From Balanoglossus misakiensis (taxonomy: Eukaryota; Hemichordata), in the NCBI GenBank assembly GCA_040954595.2, contig CM082576.2, positions 7,192,001-7,256,000 of the forward strand: a stretch of DNA of 64,000 nucleotides. The letters are read 5' to 3'. The notes beneath the pieces were generated by a model. The model saw nothing but the letters and a program-made list of their open reading frames with translations, was not told the origin of the DNA and searched no databases. Position numbers and translations under genes: made by a program. Positions 24,951-39,400 of the stretch are shown piece after piece. Each line of letters opens with the position of its first letter. Within the stretch, counting starts at the first letter, position 1.

Positions 24951-27369
24951 TAAATATTGTGATGATACCACAAACAGGACTGAATGAACGAATACAAACG
25001 ATCATGCGTCGCATCGACGACAACTGTGTTTCCACACATCACGGATCTGGCCAAAGTAACGTTAGATGGTGATAACTTCGGTGTTTAGGAAATACGTTCC
25101 ACGAAAAGCACGATCGCCGCTAGTGAATTCACGTATACTAATACTCCATCTTGTGACCACGTTTGGCCAGGGCAGCTGTATTGCGTTTCCATAGTTTGGT
25201 CCGCTTCTTCATTTCTGCTAACTTCAACCACATCCTGGTGTAATAGTAATGCATCATAAATTATGCACCGCGCCTGTTGAGTACATTAATTCCGCCCTAA
25301 TCGAGAAGTGCTCGCAACTCTATTTTATTAGCCAGCAGGGAGGGGACGCTTGCATAGCTAAACCTTTCTTGGACCATGCCATAATTCCATCCTTTTATTA
25401 CCTGAACACACAGCGACAGTGAGTTGCCTCAACGGAAGCGTGCTGCCTGGGTGTCACCCCCTGCCCCCTCGAGGTGTATGGATTGTTTGTTCGCGGTTGC
25501 CCTCTACGTGAAATGAAGAATTTCAATCCACGGGGAACGGATTCCACGAGAAAAAATGAAGCTGAAATATCCAACGAGGAACTTAAAACGGGTAAGGAAA
25601 CACTGAATGCGAGGGAATGCGAGATGACCACCTTGTCGACTGAGTGTATCGATTTATCGTAATACCTGAATTTTAATGGAATTGTGCACTGGATACATTT
25701 GAGTGATTTCATGACTGACAACATTGTCTTCGCTTAATATAGAGCATTTTGTCAATCGAGACATGTAACCATCGATCTGGTTGAAACACACACCCGATTT
25801 AAGGCGTGTTTCAATCCTGGAAGAAAAAATGGTCTTCGGTAATTACAACGTGCAACAGGGGTCATTACGTCACCGTTCTTGACTGATAGGCTGTGAACTC
25901 GTAGTGCAGTTGTACGACGTAGAAATATCGTGTGGTGGACACTCGAGAGATAAAAATCATTTTTAAATAGGGAGCAGCTCATTTTCTGGTTTGCGAAAGT
26001 GTCTCTTTGTTGAGCTTGAAGCAGATGGCGAGTGGTTTCATACCTTTATTGCATTTTTTAAAAATTCTATTGCATCGATGAAGAGTCCAAGTCACCGTTC
26101 TCTGCAATTCACTTTCCCGCCATCTGTCCGCTATTTCCCGTCGTGCGAGATCTGTCAGATGCCGCCATGATAGCTCCGTCTTTTTTTTATCTTGCTCGCA
26201 TCTCCGGTTGATCGGGCGCATTCGCATTCACACGGAACGAAGAGTCACGTTTCTGAACATGAAGCTTGCTAATTGCATAAACCATATTATCTTGGCTGTT
26301 CAATTTCTACCCACATTTTGCATTCAGTCGGCGTTGCAAGCTGTCAGATGGTTTCAGTACACATCATAAAAATGCATGACGCGGAGGCGCGTAACGGGGT
26401 TCGCGCAAGAACGCTGCACTGCACTCAATCGCGCCTTGAAATATTCAAGCTTTTCTCGCGGTAATATATTTCTTATATTATTTCCCTTTAGACCTCACAT
26501 TCAAAGAAAGAAACGTAGCGGCGAAGAACACCGCATAATAGGCGTGATATTTTCAAATAATTGAAACGTGCATGTTATCCGCGATCAGGCGAAGGGATCC
26601 CGACATATTACACCCCCTTTATTGTATCACATGAAAATAAAATATCGATCTTATATGGCAGTATTTAATGCGAGGTTTTCATTACATAGCGATGTGCTGA
26701 CAAGGCCACGATACTTCTTTAGCAGACACGCATTTAGAGATATTTAACTTTATTGACGTCGAATGTGAAAGGCAATTGTGAGCGGGCCCGAGGTCGACGT
26801 TTCTGTTTCTGAACAGAGAAACGGGCAGAGCTATACTCGGCCAGGTCTGCACTGGAGATGGGCTAATTTACCTGTCAGGCTAACCTATTTGAATGATTTC
26901 TAACCGCAATATCTCACAATTCATAAAACATGGACCTAGATCCTATCAGCTTCAAAGGGGGTGAGACGTTGTCATGGCAACCTATTCGCATGATTTATCC
27001 CCCAAGATCGCGCGAGTAGACACGATGGCTACGCGTTTCGCCTGGAAGGGGGACGTTTAGATTGCGGCTGTTTCGAGTACAAATTAGAAGGCGGAAGTGT
27101 GAATATTTGTATCACTCTCGCGCCAGGATATTTCCACCGCGAACTTTCTATTTAGCTACAACTCCATGTCCGGCGCTGTCGACAGCAACCTGATTTTCTT
27201 TAATCACGCCAGCTGATGGGAGTATCTTTTAGGAAATTAAACGCTTTTAATCGGCCCTCCTTTTGTTCAACCTGTTTCGTTTTCATTTCCGTGAATTCTT
27301 GGAGACCCTCCCACTGTCCTTGTTTCTATCTGCCGTCGACGTTCCTCAGGGCTGCGCGCGGTGATATTT

Positions 27370-27388
27370 GTTAAAGGGCCACTATCTG
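27370..27388 (+). repeat. Short dispersed motif gttaaagggccactatct
   Basis: The 18-base core recurs at 38674-38691. At 38.7 kb it lies just upstream of sequence shared with the 41.3-kb inverted repeat, so it may mark an element end. Confidence 0.5.
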
Positions 27389-30300
27389 TAAATTCTGGCT
27401 AATGGCCGGCTTGTCCGAAAGTGACAGTATTAAAAGAATACAGTGTATATGCAAATACATCGATCAAGTTCAAAGGTCAGTTATACAGTATTAACATGGC
27501 CAGTTGCAATGACAAACAGTCACAAAACGATATGCAGCAGAGCACAGACAATCAACAAAATACACACAAATAAGACCAGGAAGTGATGTCAGGTGTCTCG
27601 AAAATAGTGAGCCTATCCTGTCCCTCAACTTATATTACCGATCTCTTTTAAGAGTTCGTATATTTAAAATGCAATTTCTCTGCATCTAAGCCTGGGGTAT
27701 ATTAAATATTGTCTGTAAGTTAGTGCAGCCGTGTTTTAAATTTATCGTTTCTTTAAGCGCTTGTCTATTTTCAGTGATTTCTTGAAAAACGAATTCCGGG
27801 TTTGATTGCCAGCTTTGTACCTGATTTTATCGCCGTATAGGATGTCGCCCTAGAAATGGTATTATACTTATATTTAAAGACGGGGCCACGGTGATGGTGA
27901 TTACGATTAAAAAAGTAGCGTCATGGACAAGGTGCTTCCAATTGACGCGAAAAAGTGTGCCACCAGCACATGGTCGTTAGAAGACCAGAACACGCCCTTA
28001 CTACCATAATTATGTGTGCACATTTAACTTGGTGGTGATTGTACTACGTTCAGTCATACATCAATATGTTCAGCGGCAGCGCGTACAATTGACAAAGATT
28101 GCTTAGCGAAGACACCCATGTTGCTTCATAGAAAATCCGAGACTACCCATTAGCAATTACATTCTACGAACGTCGATACTTTATATTTGCTTTAGGCTTA
28201 TGAATTTTAGTTGGTGCGTAATTATCCTAACCCTGCAAATAATATACTTGCTGGAACTCGCCGGAAGGGTCTCGGAATATCTTGTGACACGTTCCAAAGC
28301 GTAAGCCTATCGTTAGCTCTTGTGATTTTTGGCAATCATTAGTTGCCGCTGGTGCTCAGTGATTCTTTATTGTCTGCTATAGTCCGGTGTTCAAATCCAT
28401 CGTGTCTTTAGCGTTTACCCATTTCAAACAATTCCATTGTATAAGGGTTTAATATCACGCGACGAAATGTAATACATGTCGCCCGTGTAACACTGCTGGT
28501 GGTGACGATTATAAAAGGACTTGACAACATCCAATCGAAAGGATAGTTAGGAAAACATACACGAATATGATTTTATCAACACGTAAAACGCAGAACCCGC
28601 TGTTGATATCCCATAGGAAAGATAAAATCACAAGGGGTGTGCCGACAGTTGAATTCATACATTCAGTGTTCGTCGGACTTGTACGCAAAAGAATATCATT
28701 ACACGTAAATCTGCTCTTAAAACAAGAGAAAGAGATGAATAATTGAGCGAGAAAGTAAGTACATTCTTTTGCCTGGTTCACTAACTGCACATTCAAGCCT
28801 TATGAAGTCACGTACTCTCTGTTCTGAGAATATTTTTCTGCGTGAGGAATTCGCCTTATCGATTCAACTGAAGTCGAAGGGTGGGGTTGTGGGTGGGGTA
28901 GGGGTCAGTTGGGCTTTCTCTCTCGCCCACCCACCCACCCACTCACAAGAGGTTTCGTGGGAGGCATTGAAAACATGCAATAATAAGGAATCTTTTGAAA
29001 CTGTAGAAAAACACTCGTAAATATTTTTCTGTTCCCTATGCATCCCTGATGAATGACGTCATCGCGAAAGCCAGCTAAACGACTGAAAACTCGTAAACCG
29101 TCTCTTTAAATTTGTTTTCTCTACGTAACCATTTCCAAAGAATTGAGCTAAAGTCGTATATATGGTCTGCCAAAATCCCCCCCCCCCAAATCACCCCCAG
29201 AAATCAAATGGTTCTCTCCTTATCCGCAATGTTATCAGACCTGCAACTGCGGTCGTGTTCTTCGCGCAGAGACTCGTCAGATTTAGATTCGACACCATCA
29301 GAAGTGTCAAGACTACCAACTGACCCGTTTAATGCAAAGGCGCTGATGCGGCCCCACTTCTCGAGTATAGAAGGATAGCAAGAAGAAGCGCGACAGATGA
29401 AACTTGATAGGCGTATTTGAGGGATATGTTTTAAGAGGGTTCTTCGTCAGGTTAGACAGAAGATCTGTTCACTATAGTTAGCGCTGCTGTCTCGTTGACA
29501 ATTCTTCTGTATACCCATTTTTTTCGACGGATGAAATTAAAATGCAATTGATGTAATTGCAGTGTTTAATATTTGATTTAAAGTTGTTATCCGAACGGAT
29601 TTTGGATTGACGTTAACGGTTTTCCGTATTCTATTGTTGATTTGTCGTGTCTTACAAATAGCTGCACAATGTTTCGTGCCACCTGTATAACTTTGCCATC
29701 TATAAATCTATTCATAGCAAACAAAAGAATTTCCTCTGCTAAATGTCCCAATGTCACAACGTTAATGAGACATTTAAGCCTTGCCTCCAATTTCTATACG
29801 CTGTTAGAAGAAAATCCACGTCAGGCGAACATGTTTTCCTTCACCTGTAGTAGATTAATTTCCATCGATTTTCAAAAAAAAAACCTAAATGCTAGTATTA
29901 ATGTGTCCTGATCCTGCGTTGGAGATCTCAATCACGCATGAGCAAACATTGGCATTTTTATTCATGGGAGGGGGGGGGTAACTTTGCTTTGGTGAGGGTT
30001 AAAAGTTCCTTATGGAAGAATAAAACATAAATAGAAAGCAAAGTGCGGTGGTTCAGGAAATAGCAATAGTGTGTAACCTATGGGTATTCTGTATTTCAGG
30101 GAGTGGAAAGAAAGGGGCGTGCCCCTCCACAAAATGGAATATTTAATCTTAACACACAGCCATTGGGTTGTTTGGTGATAGGAATAATTTACTCTGATGA
30201 GTAAATGACGGTTTTTTGTCTCTATTAATGTACCAAAGATATTTTCTCTGTATAATATACTAATATTGATTTGGGTTGTCTGGAAGGGGCCTGGTCCCTA

Positions 30301-33300
30301 CGAAAGCTGCTTGACCACTTAACGAACATCTTCAAGAAATACATTAAGAATATTACATAATTTCACAGACACAGAAAAGGATAGTTAACATGGTCGATAA
30401 CCCTTTTAACAAATTAGATCTAGATGAATGGACCCTGACCATCGCCGAAGATTCTCCCAACAATATATCAATCGCACCCTCATCCTCCCGCTCGGCCGAA
30501 GAAGTTGGCCATTCAATGCCAAAGTCAAATCACGTCTTCTTTCTAAAAATATAACCCTCACAACTTTTCCACTTGTTTTCTAAACTTTTGATCAAGCCTT
30601 GTAGGGAGTGGAAAACTACGTCCACTTGATCCAAAATTAAGGAAAGTATTCAAGAAAAACATGAAAAATTGAGAAAATGTTGCACCAGCATTCTCGGAGG
30701 CAAGCTTATGGCGTTCAAAGCAGGCGGGCTCCAGCTTAGAATACAGTGCATTGGGCGTTCATGTGATCATTGGAGAGCTCCCTACCTTGTTCAAAACATA
30801 CGGTCCACCGTTTATATCGACGTCAAATAAAATCCGCAATTCCGAAGACCCGTCAAGTGACTGTGCCACCCAAATGATCAATGCGGTGCAATATATTCCA
30901 AACTCGCCATGCCATCGCCTCGCTAATCGTGAACGAAAAAAAAAAAAGTTTCTCCTCAGGTAAAGAAAATCCTCATTAATACGTTTAGGTCAATTTGTTC
31001 GGTCACTCCGCATATTTCACTGTGGTAATCGGAAGCTGTTGGAAGGTTTCCGTGGCTTCGTGCAACTGGGAAATATTTGCTAAATCTGGGATGATTGCTT
31101 TTAATCAGTGTGGCATAGTGTACGACATGAAACCATATCCCAGTTGGCAGATTTTGTTTAAATACATGTACAGCATAATTACACTCACAGGCATTGCTTG
31201 GGAAATGGTGCATTCTCACTAGTTGCTCGTTTCGGACGTTTTTGAGGTACAGCCGGGAACTGTTGCAGAAAATTCACTTTCACGTCCAATGATTGTGTGC
31301 CGATAATCTCGCGAAACGGTGAGTTGAAATAACGTGTCCGATAAGGGGATGGTGAATGCGATCAAGGGATCAACGCCTTCACAGAAGATTGTAGAAACTG
31401 CATGCTAATGTCTGCAGATCCACATAGTTGGATCGTTTGTAATGCTTAATTTTCTGTCAATGAATCGTCATTAGTTTTAAGACGCACTGGGAAAACATGC
31501 GTCAGAAGACGCGCAGAAACTTCTCCGGTCGATAAAAATTTAATCTCGGATATAATTCGCGGTACTGTCTCAATTACAACACCGTTGAATTCGGCCAGTC
31601 CGCTCTGACACCGGCCATTAATAAAGTTCTCGCGGAATCGCGATTAATGCGGGACTTGGATTATGATTGATGGCCGCCGAGCCGGGGCCCGGTAACTCAG
31701 GATTATAGAATATTGCGCAGTTTTGAAGCGTGAAGCAGCTTGAATCTCACAGTGGTCAATCTAATGTATTAGGCTTACATGGAAATATATGATCGTCTGG
31801 AGACACGGAAATGCAATCCATGGTAACCCGTACCGTCTAGTCAAATTTCCGCGTTCTCATTCCTGGGCCCCTGTACATAAACGACGCTAGAATGTCATCA
31901 AAACTGCGCATGTCGTTTATGCTAATATGTCACACTTTGTTCAGATATTTTTGCTACTATAGGAAGAGAAATAATAGTTCAAGTTAAGTATAACATACAT
32001 AGATCATATGACAGCAGACGAAGATCTTGTGACAAAAACCTCGTCGGCCCAGACGTTATAAGTCCAGAATCTCGTCTTACAATGAAAATAACACGTCTAA
32101 GTTGATTTGGCACAGTCTACAAATCAATTAGAACAAGTTTGGTATGATTTTCACAGAATTACCTAAAGCTGTTCAAAGGTTGCATAATGTCGCCGGATTG
32201 ACAGATGATAGTCGACTTGCCTCGTTATCAGTGCTGCCTTCGAAGTGCTGGGAGTGCTTTCGCGGGTAATTGGCAACATGCTCCCCGGGGAATAATCTTT
32301 AACATGTTACATAGTTAACCCGATGATCCCCGTCTTACATAATTAAATGCAAACGTGTTTTCGTGTACAGCATGCCATCCGTGTATTAAATTAGGCTTTT
32401 TTTTCTCTTTTGATGAGAAAAATGAGTGTGTGAAGAACTATCCCAGCGAGAAACCGGAAGTGGTCATCTTCCAGAAGTGGAGATGGCGGCCATATTTGAT
32501 TGCCGCAATTATGGGTAAAATTGGTATGAGCAATCTACTGCTGCCATCCACACGTAAATGATTAACGTCAGTACGAGTTACATTCACTAATTGAGTGACA
32601 TTAATTAGTATATCAAATGTCAACAACGTATACAACAAATAGTGATCTTCTGCATCATGCATCAGAAAGTAATGTGGGTATTGCCCAGTGTGTGCTTACA
32701 CATGTTATTCGAAATGTAGCTTAGTATTTATAACATGAGCAATCACTATATCCGGCTATCATTTGCATTAAAACCCGACTCACAATTCGACCGTGTTAAT
32801 TCGGCACACGTTAAAGCAATTCTTGAAATACTTTACTAGCGCAGCAACACCTTACGTGCATGGACTGTTTCTCCTAGTCTTTACTCAGTCATATTTACTT
32901 TATCATGACTTTGCTGTGCAAACACGCTCGACCTTTGAATCCGCTCTCTGAGCGCAACACTGTCACAGGTAAATAATACTCGGGAGACTTTTACTGATGC
33001 GTCAGTAGATGGCGACTTCGAGGACGATCGCAGCTCGATCAGTTGCCGCAGATAAAATCGTATCCGCGTCACCTTATTTTTAGCATGACATCGACCAGAC
33101 GGTATCTAACCATGCGCTGTGATTGGCCTAATTCAAAATACATATTATATTTGCGCGTGTCTGTGAGCAAAACTGTTTTTTTTTCTTTTTGATTGATGAA
33201 AAACTGCACAGAGTGGACCCGCTTTCCGGGTCATAGGTCAATGTAATAACAACATCCATCTCTGTTTCATTTTGAGTAACTCTATTCTTTGATCTTTTTC

Positions 33301-35966
33301 AACATTTGTTTTTTCCAGGTTCCAATGAGCTACTAAATTTATACGAACTCGTTAGCTATATATTATGACCTTGATTCACATTTTTAACACGGTACTCGTT
33401 TCACTTTTCCCGCCGACATTTAATTAACTATCCTTTACCGCCATCACAATCTTCGAGTGTGGCATCGGTTTCTACATTAATTGCATTTAAATTGTAAATG
33501 CTCATGGTAGATTTCTGTCTGATGAAACTACTCTCACCCCTTAGAAAAAACATCTTGTTCAGCGTAACTGATTTACAGGCTCATCACTTTGCCTATATCC
33601 GAAATGACTTCCAAGTTACGATCTGCTGTCTTGCAGCGAAGTGTGCGAAGTGGGTGTTCTCAGGTGGGTCCCGAAAAGCTCGGCATAGTTCAGAGTCTAA
33701 AACGCGGTATTCAGTTCTCGCATAGAATGTCTTGAGACGATCAAGTTCTTGAGGGAATTTTTGATCAAAAATTTCAGACATTCAGATTCACTTCTGAGGC
33801 CGCCCACGAAAGAACATTTATCTCCAGCTTCTCATCTCCATCATCCCGTGACCAGCTCCTGTGCAAATACCCAAGGCGTTTCTCTCAATTACCGACAAAA
33901 AAAACGATTCTACGCTTTACGATATTGACGAGGTAATGGTCAGTCGGGATACTAACAATTAGGACTGGACCATCTGACGTCCCGGGGGCGTTTGGCAGAT
34001 TGATTTGAAGCAGGATTTTTTATATAAAATTAACATATTGACGGAAATCAGTTATTAACTATCTTCTGTGGTATATTCTTATTATCAGAGCAATGACCAG
34101 TCACAAACTTATCCTTGCCCCCCCCCCCCCCACAACTAAATTAAATGGTCCATCCCTACGACTTCAAATCCACGTCCGGGCTAATGAATATCCGCCATGA
34201 TTTGCCCATATATTCGTACTGTCGCAGAATTGAATAATATTGGGAAGGATAATCTATTTAATTTTGACGTCAACTGCATTTTCTTTCTAACGATATATAC
34301 CGAAAATTAATCGTTCGCCGCTTTAAGAGAAAGCGGTGCTTTTCTTTTTAAACCCGACGATTTGCCCGAATGAATGAATGTGCTTGAAGGAAAGTTAGTT
34401 TCTCAGTCCTTTTGGGGCATACTGAAAACACAAATCGAAAATCTGGCCCCATTTGTAAAACAACACACTTCGAAAGTGAGACCCACGGGACCAGGCTATA
34501 TTTGGAAAGGCTGAACCGCTCATAAATCGTTTCATCAATGGACGTGAATAAAATGCCCAAGAGCTCGGCTTTTCCTTGCTATATCTTGGGCGTTCAATTC
34601 ACAGAGAAATTCGTTTGTCGATACGGCTGAACTGAAATTATAGGCGGTCTGCAAACTGCAAGAAGCACGATAGCTTGGAACCAGTGCTTCTAATAAGAAT
34701 ATTTGTCGATTGATAGGTGAAAATTGTTGCGAGTAGTTTTCTTGAGTAGCCGCTACAACATGTCTATTTAGGTTTCAGTGTTCTATGCAATTTCGTACAA
34801 CAGGAGAATGATTATAGAATACTAGACAACATTACCAGTTTATTCGCAAGAGTTATTCAGGCATGCCACAATATCCCGTATCTAGAGTATTCGTCGAGGA
34901 AACAGCAGGTGTTTGTCTTGTTATGATGAATGACACAATCATGTGTATATGGGCTTGCGATCTGTGTCATTACGGATATTCCGTCAATCGATGTTGTGAA
35001 TGGCCGATCGGTTGGTAAAGCTTTGGCTGGCTGAAGCCGTAAGCCTGTTGGCCACGCCTTCACGCAATCGGATGAGCGATGATTTCACTATGAACGTTCT
35101 GTTCGCCTTCAATGGCGTCAATAATAAATTTCAAAGTTATAGCCATTGTTAGTCATTCCCGGTCCCACAAAGAAAAAAATGTGTTTTGTTGTTGATGAGC
35201 CTAGGCCATACAGCTCTATAGAAGTAGATAGTTGCTTTACACCACGATTAATCTATGCAATATACCAGTCGGTCATATCGTTGACAAATTTATTTCGGCT
35301 GGCCAAGAAGATAAGTGAATATGAAAAATAATGCTTATACGAGAGGCTCGTTCGCATAATTCATCATCACCATCAAATCTTGAGCCGCCCGCGTTGCATA
35401 ACTACATCAACGCTAACAATTACTGCAGCGAAATCACCCAACCGAGAAAAAAATCCCCTCTGCTGCGTTTATCGGCGGTTAAAACCACCAAGATTTCATT
35501 TAAGTGTACTGCGCATAACCACTTATTTGCTTCGATCTCACCCCCATGGGCGATTGCTTTACCGCCTTGCCGACTTCCAACGAAAAGAGGAACCGATCAC
35601 AAATGGGGAGCCACTCTCTAGTCGTCCCACTCCTGCGCCGGTGTGACCTCTGACCCGCCCTTACGCAATGCATGAAAACTCCCTCAGATGACGCCTGGCC
35701 ACGCTAATTGTGATCAAGCAAAGCAAAAGCAATGCGAGGACACTCAATTGACACGTAAATCGTTCAGGTCGCAATACTCGTGCGCGTTAAGAGAGAGGAG
35801 AGAGCAGCTGCAATGCTGGCGTTGTCGACATCCGACATGGGGTGACTGCTGGGAGAAACTCGTCTGAACCATCTACAGTGTGAAATTGTCCATTGGAGTG
35901 TGTGGCCGGCCCCCGCTACCGCGCGCAATACACATTACAATGACAAATCCCTTTCTTGTCTTCCAG

Positions 35967-36423
35967 CCCAAAGTCCAAGAAGTCAGTAACTACTTCAAGG
36001 TACTGTTTCGTTGGAAAGGCAGCGTCTACAAGCTGCTGAGGCGAGAGTTCCTGGTGTTTCTCGGTGCTTACACGATAATCAGTCTGGTCTACAGATTCGC
36101 GCTGACTCCAGTCCAGAAGAAGACCTTCGAGGCTATATGCATCTATGCAAACGACTTCAGCAGTCTCATCCCCGTGAGTTTTGTGCTGGGCTTCTACGTG
36201 TCCGTCATCATCCACCGCTGGTGGGAGCAGTTCCTGGCCATACCCTGGCCCGACCGGCTGGTCTACAACGTGGCGGCGCACGTGGATGGCGAGGACGAGG
36301 AGGGCAAACTGCTGCGCCGGACGATGGTCCGCTACATCAACCTGTCCACCCTCCTGCTCTTCCGGGCGGTCTCACAGAGCGTCAAGAAGCGGTTTCCGAC
36401 CAACTACCACGTGGTCAACGCCG
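35967..36423 (+). CDS. Bestrophin B exon: N-terminal core, neck and TM1-2
   Basis: Acceptor is cccctttcttgtcttccag-like before 35967; donor is gtaagt, phase 1. It encodes residues 1-152, [18 protein letters not shown] through YHVVNA. The neck is intact (Ile68, with SFVLGF following). It begins three codons earlier than the equivalent exon of bestrophin A, so either the intron slid or this first exon is read from the ATG at 35940. Confidence 0.9.
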
Positions 36424-39400
36424 GTAAGTTGTCCGCTTCTTGTGTGACCCCCCCCCCCTTCGAAAATCACTTCTTCATTATTATGGCCTCGGTTCTTGGA
36501 GTTGAGCAGGTGGACAGTGATTTGTGTGGGCCTCAAAACCACTGCTTCGTAGAAAGCTCATTTGAATCCCTGCTGCCAGTGTACATGGTGTAATATCAAT
36601 CCTATTCCCAAGTCTACTCTCTGTCAATGTATACATGCCATTGAACAAACTTCTAGAAGGCGAACCAACTGCTGATTTGTTTAAAGAGGTGATAAAGCAC
36701 ATACAAAATACACTTCATATGCAGCGTTCACAAGTAATATTATAGTCTGACAACTTATGAGGACAAGACTATGATATTGAATAGGTCGACTCATCCTATG
36801 GTTTTAGAATTAACTGTTATTGTATCTACTTTTTACGCTTCCAAACCATTCCTCGTGAATTACCATATCTATTATACTACGTAATGATACACAATGCAGG
36901 CATATTTTGTCGATAATCGGTCTCCTTCACTGCAACATTTTATTCTCATGAGAAAAGAATGGTATGACGAATTTACGTATGTTAAACTCGCGGCTATTGA
37001 GTCACACTAATGACTTGACAGATATCGACACTGCAAAGTTTGATTGTCGCTTCGTTCTTTAACCAGATGTGGCATTTTGCAGTTTGAATGTTCGGCGAGT
37101 CTACATACAGAAAGCATGTATGGACTGCATGCACGGATTCTGATACCATGCAATGTACTTCTGTTATCATGCGCGACATCGGTGCGGGGGCCCGCTGTCT
37201 TTTAGACGAGCTGACTGCGATGCATTATTCAGATTACCATACACCGCGCCGTGCTTTGAATACTTAGATATAGTCCTCATCGCATCTGCACCGCCTTCTT
37301 ATCGAACCTGATTTTCCACCGAAAATTCTCTTATGGATTCAAGTTATTTTCCATGCGGCGTCTTCTTGTTAATTTATTCATGGGTTTGTTTATAAGTCCC
37401 CCAACGAAATGTCTTCAATTTTAGCTACCATTTATCGCGAATTTGTCGTACGGTGTTTCGCGATGTGTCCCAAAGGCATAATGCCTCCTGTCCGGAACAT
37501 TAACTCTTGTACTTTGCATACATTGCAGACGGGATCTGCATGCCAATGATTCCAGTACCTTGTCACACGACTAACGTCTCATCGGGGATCCTTCCTGATC
37601 CTGCTATTTTTGTTTCATTTTGAGCTATATCTACCGCTCACTTTGTTTCTAAAATCTTCCCTGGCCTTTCGTTCAGTTGAGCAATCCCCCCCCCCCCCAA
37701 ATACAAAATAGGAACCCGTACCCCAGAACCGGATATCTTACTATGGCTTAAAATAATTATCAGGTGCAGTTAAAAAGTAATCCCGACAATTACACATCAC
37801 GTCAGGCATGCTATATTGGACACTGTCAACGTAGCTAAGATGTGAACGTTAGTTGAGGTATAAACAATGTACATGTATACTTCAAGAGCGAACTCTTGAC
37901 AAAACCTGTCGTCTCAGATAACGATATGCCAGGCTATTGACATGGATCTTTCCCGGCACTCCATGGTCATCCAGTGCGGTTTAATGTCTTTTGGGCGAGG
38001 AGTAGCTGGAGTGTGCCCAAGACGTTCTCGGCGAAGCTGAGCAAACACGAGATCTTGATCTGAATGTCTGTGACGCAGTTGGTACGTGGGGGAATCGATA
38101 TTACAGTCAACGCGGACATATTTGTGGAGGAATAATATTTTTTTCCGCGGGTGTTTTTGCAGATCTTGCCGATGAATACAGTGCCAGGTGTCGTTCGTCC
38201 ACCAAAGCCAGATTTGTTATGTTTTCGCTCCCTGAAAAGATCCACCCACTCTAATATAAAAACCTGTCCATCGCCACGCCTCACCTATGACCCTATTCCT
38301 CCCCCGCCAGTTGAAGGAGCGCAAGGCTATACTAAAGCGAAGCCAGCCAACTGACGATCAGCTTAACAATAACGGAGATCAATCAACCGATCAGCGAATG
38401 TGAACTGTTCTAGACACGCAGTGACGGGCCTGTTTTGTTCTCTGTATCTTAGTCAGTGATTCAAACTTTGATCTCAGTTTGAGCTATATGAATTATTTAT
38501 ATCGTCATTACATTTACATGCATGTGGGTGTTATTTATTATGTTGGTTATTATTTTGTTCCACGCGCAATTATTTCCGCAGTCGTGCATTTTAATTCTCT
38601 TTTTAGTCGCCGGTTCCATGGTAAGCAAAACATAACGTCTATAATTATAATCGTGGTCACGAAGTATGCGGATGTTAAAGGGCCACTATCTACAATTTTT
38701 TGTTATTTAAAAGTGTTTTTTCTCAACATTTAACCAAGCTGTTCGTTTGGACTGGACGTAAGCCTAATGTTCGTACACACGAAATTACGCACATGCGCAT
38801 AAGACGCCCGTCGGCCTCTAAGTTGTTTCCCCCGTTGGACGTGATACTGAATGCCCATGGACCACCTGTACATGTGTAATGAGATATAATTCAATTATCA
38901 ACGACAGAGAAAGAACGAAAAAGTCATTACAAATATCGTTACGAGATCTTCCATTCACCGGGTTCTGTTTTCAGCGAGACACACCTGATCTTGAAGTCGT
39001 TGCCCTGAGGCAACTGTCTGTAGCTAGACTATAGGTTAGTGAACTTTCGTGGGATTGATTATACCCGTCAGGTAAAGCAGCACAGATGAAATCTTACGAT
39101 GTGTGCTACGAGCACTTTATCCAATTTGCATATACCGCGTACAACCAATTTGTGTCCGTCGGTATGGAGATTTCTTCGTGATCAAGTTATTTATAATAAA
39201 ACATTTGCCTGGCGCCGGCAGTGAAATTGTTTGATTCACAAAACGTTGATGTGGGTAAAGTGACTATTAAATAGATTTGTTGTGTGGCCGAAAGGCTTTT
39301 CCGCACATTTCTTTAGCCTGGAAACCTCTTAATTTTCTGGAAGCCTTCCAGAGAAAACAAGTCCTCAGTCGTCTAAATTGTGAGTATGATGACTTCAACG

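Larger units (their letters stand above)
19521..35966. other. Gene-poor stretch between the two bestrophins
   Basis: About 16 kb with no exon I can identify. It must contain the promoter and probably the first small coding exon of bestrophin B. Features seen are a C11A23 tract, direct repeats and a compound fold-back element near 24.3-24.95 kb, several C/G homopolymer runs, and TGACGTCA at 20086, 29054 and 34265. Short open frames such as 22904-23107, 28509-28796 and 29112-29378 resemble no family I know. Confidence 0.5.

Noticed and set aside
24645-24971. 108-codon open frame on the minus strand
   Set aside because: It runs through the palindromic fold-back element and has the symmetry expected from it.
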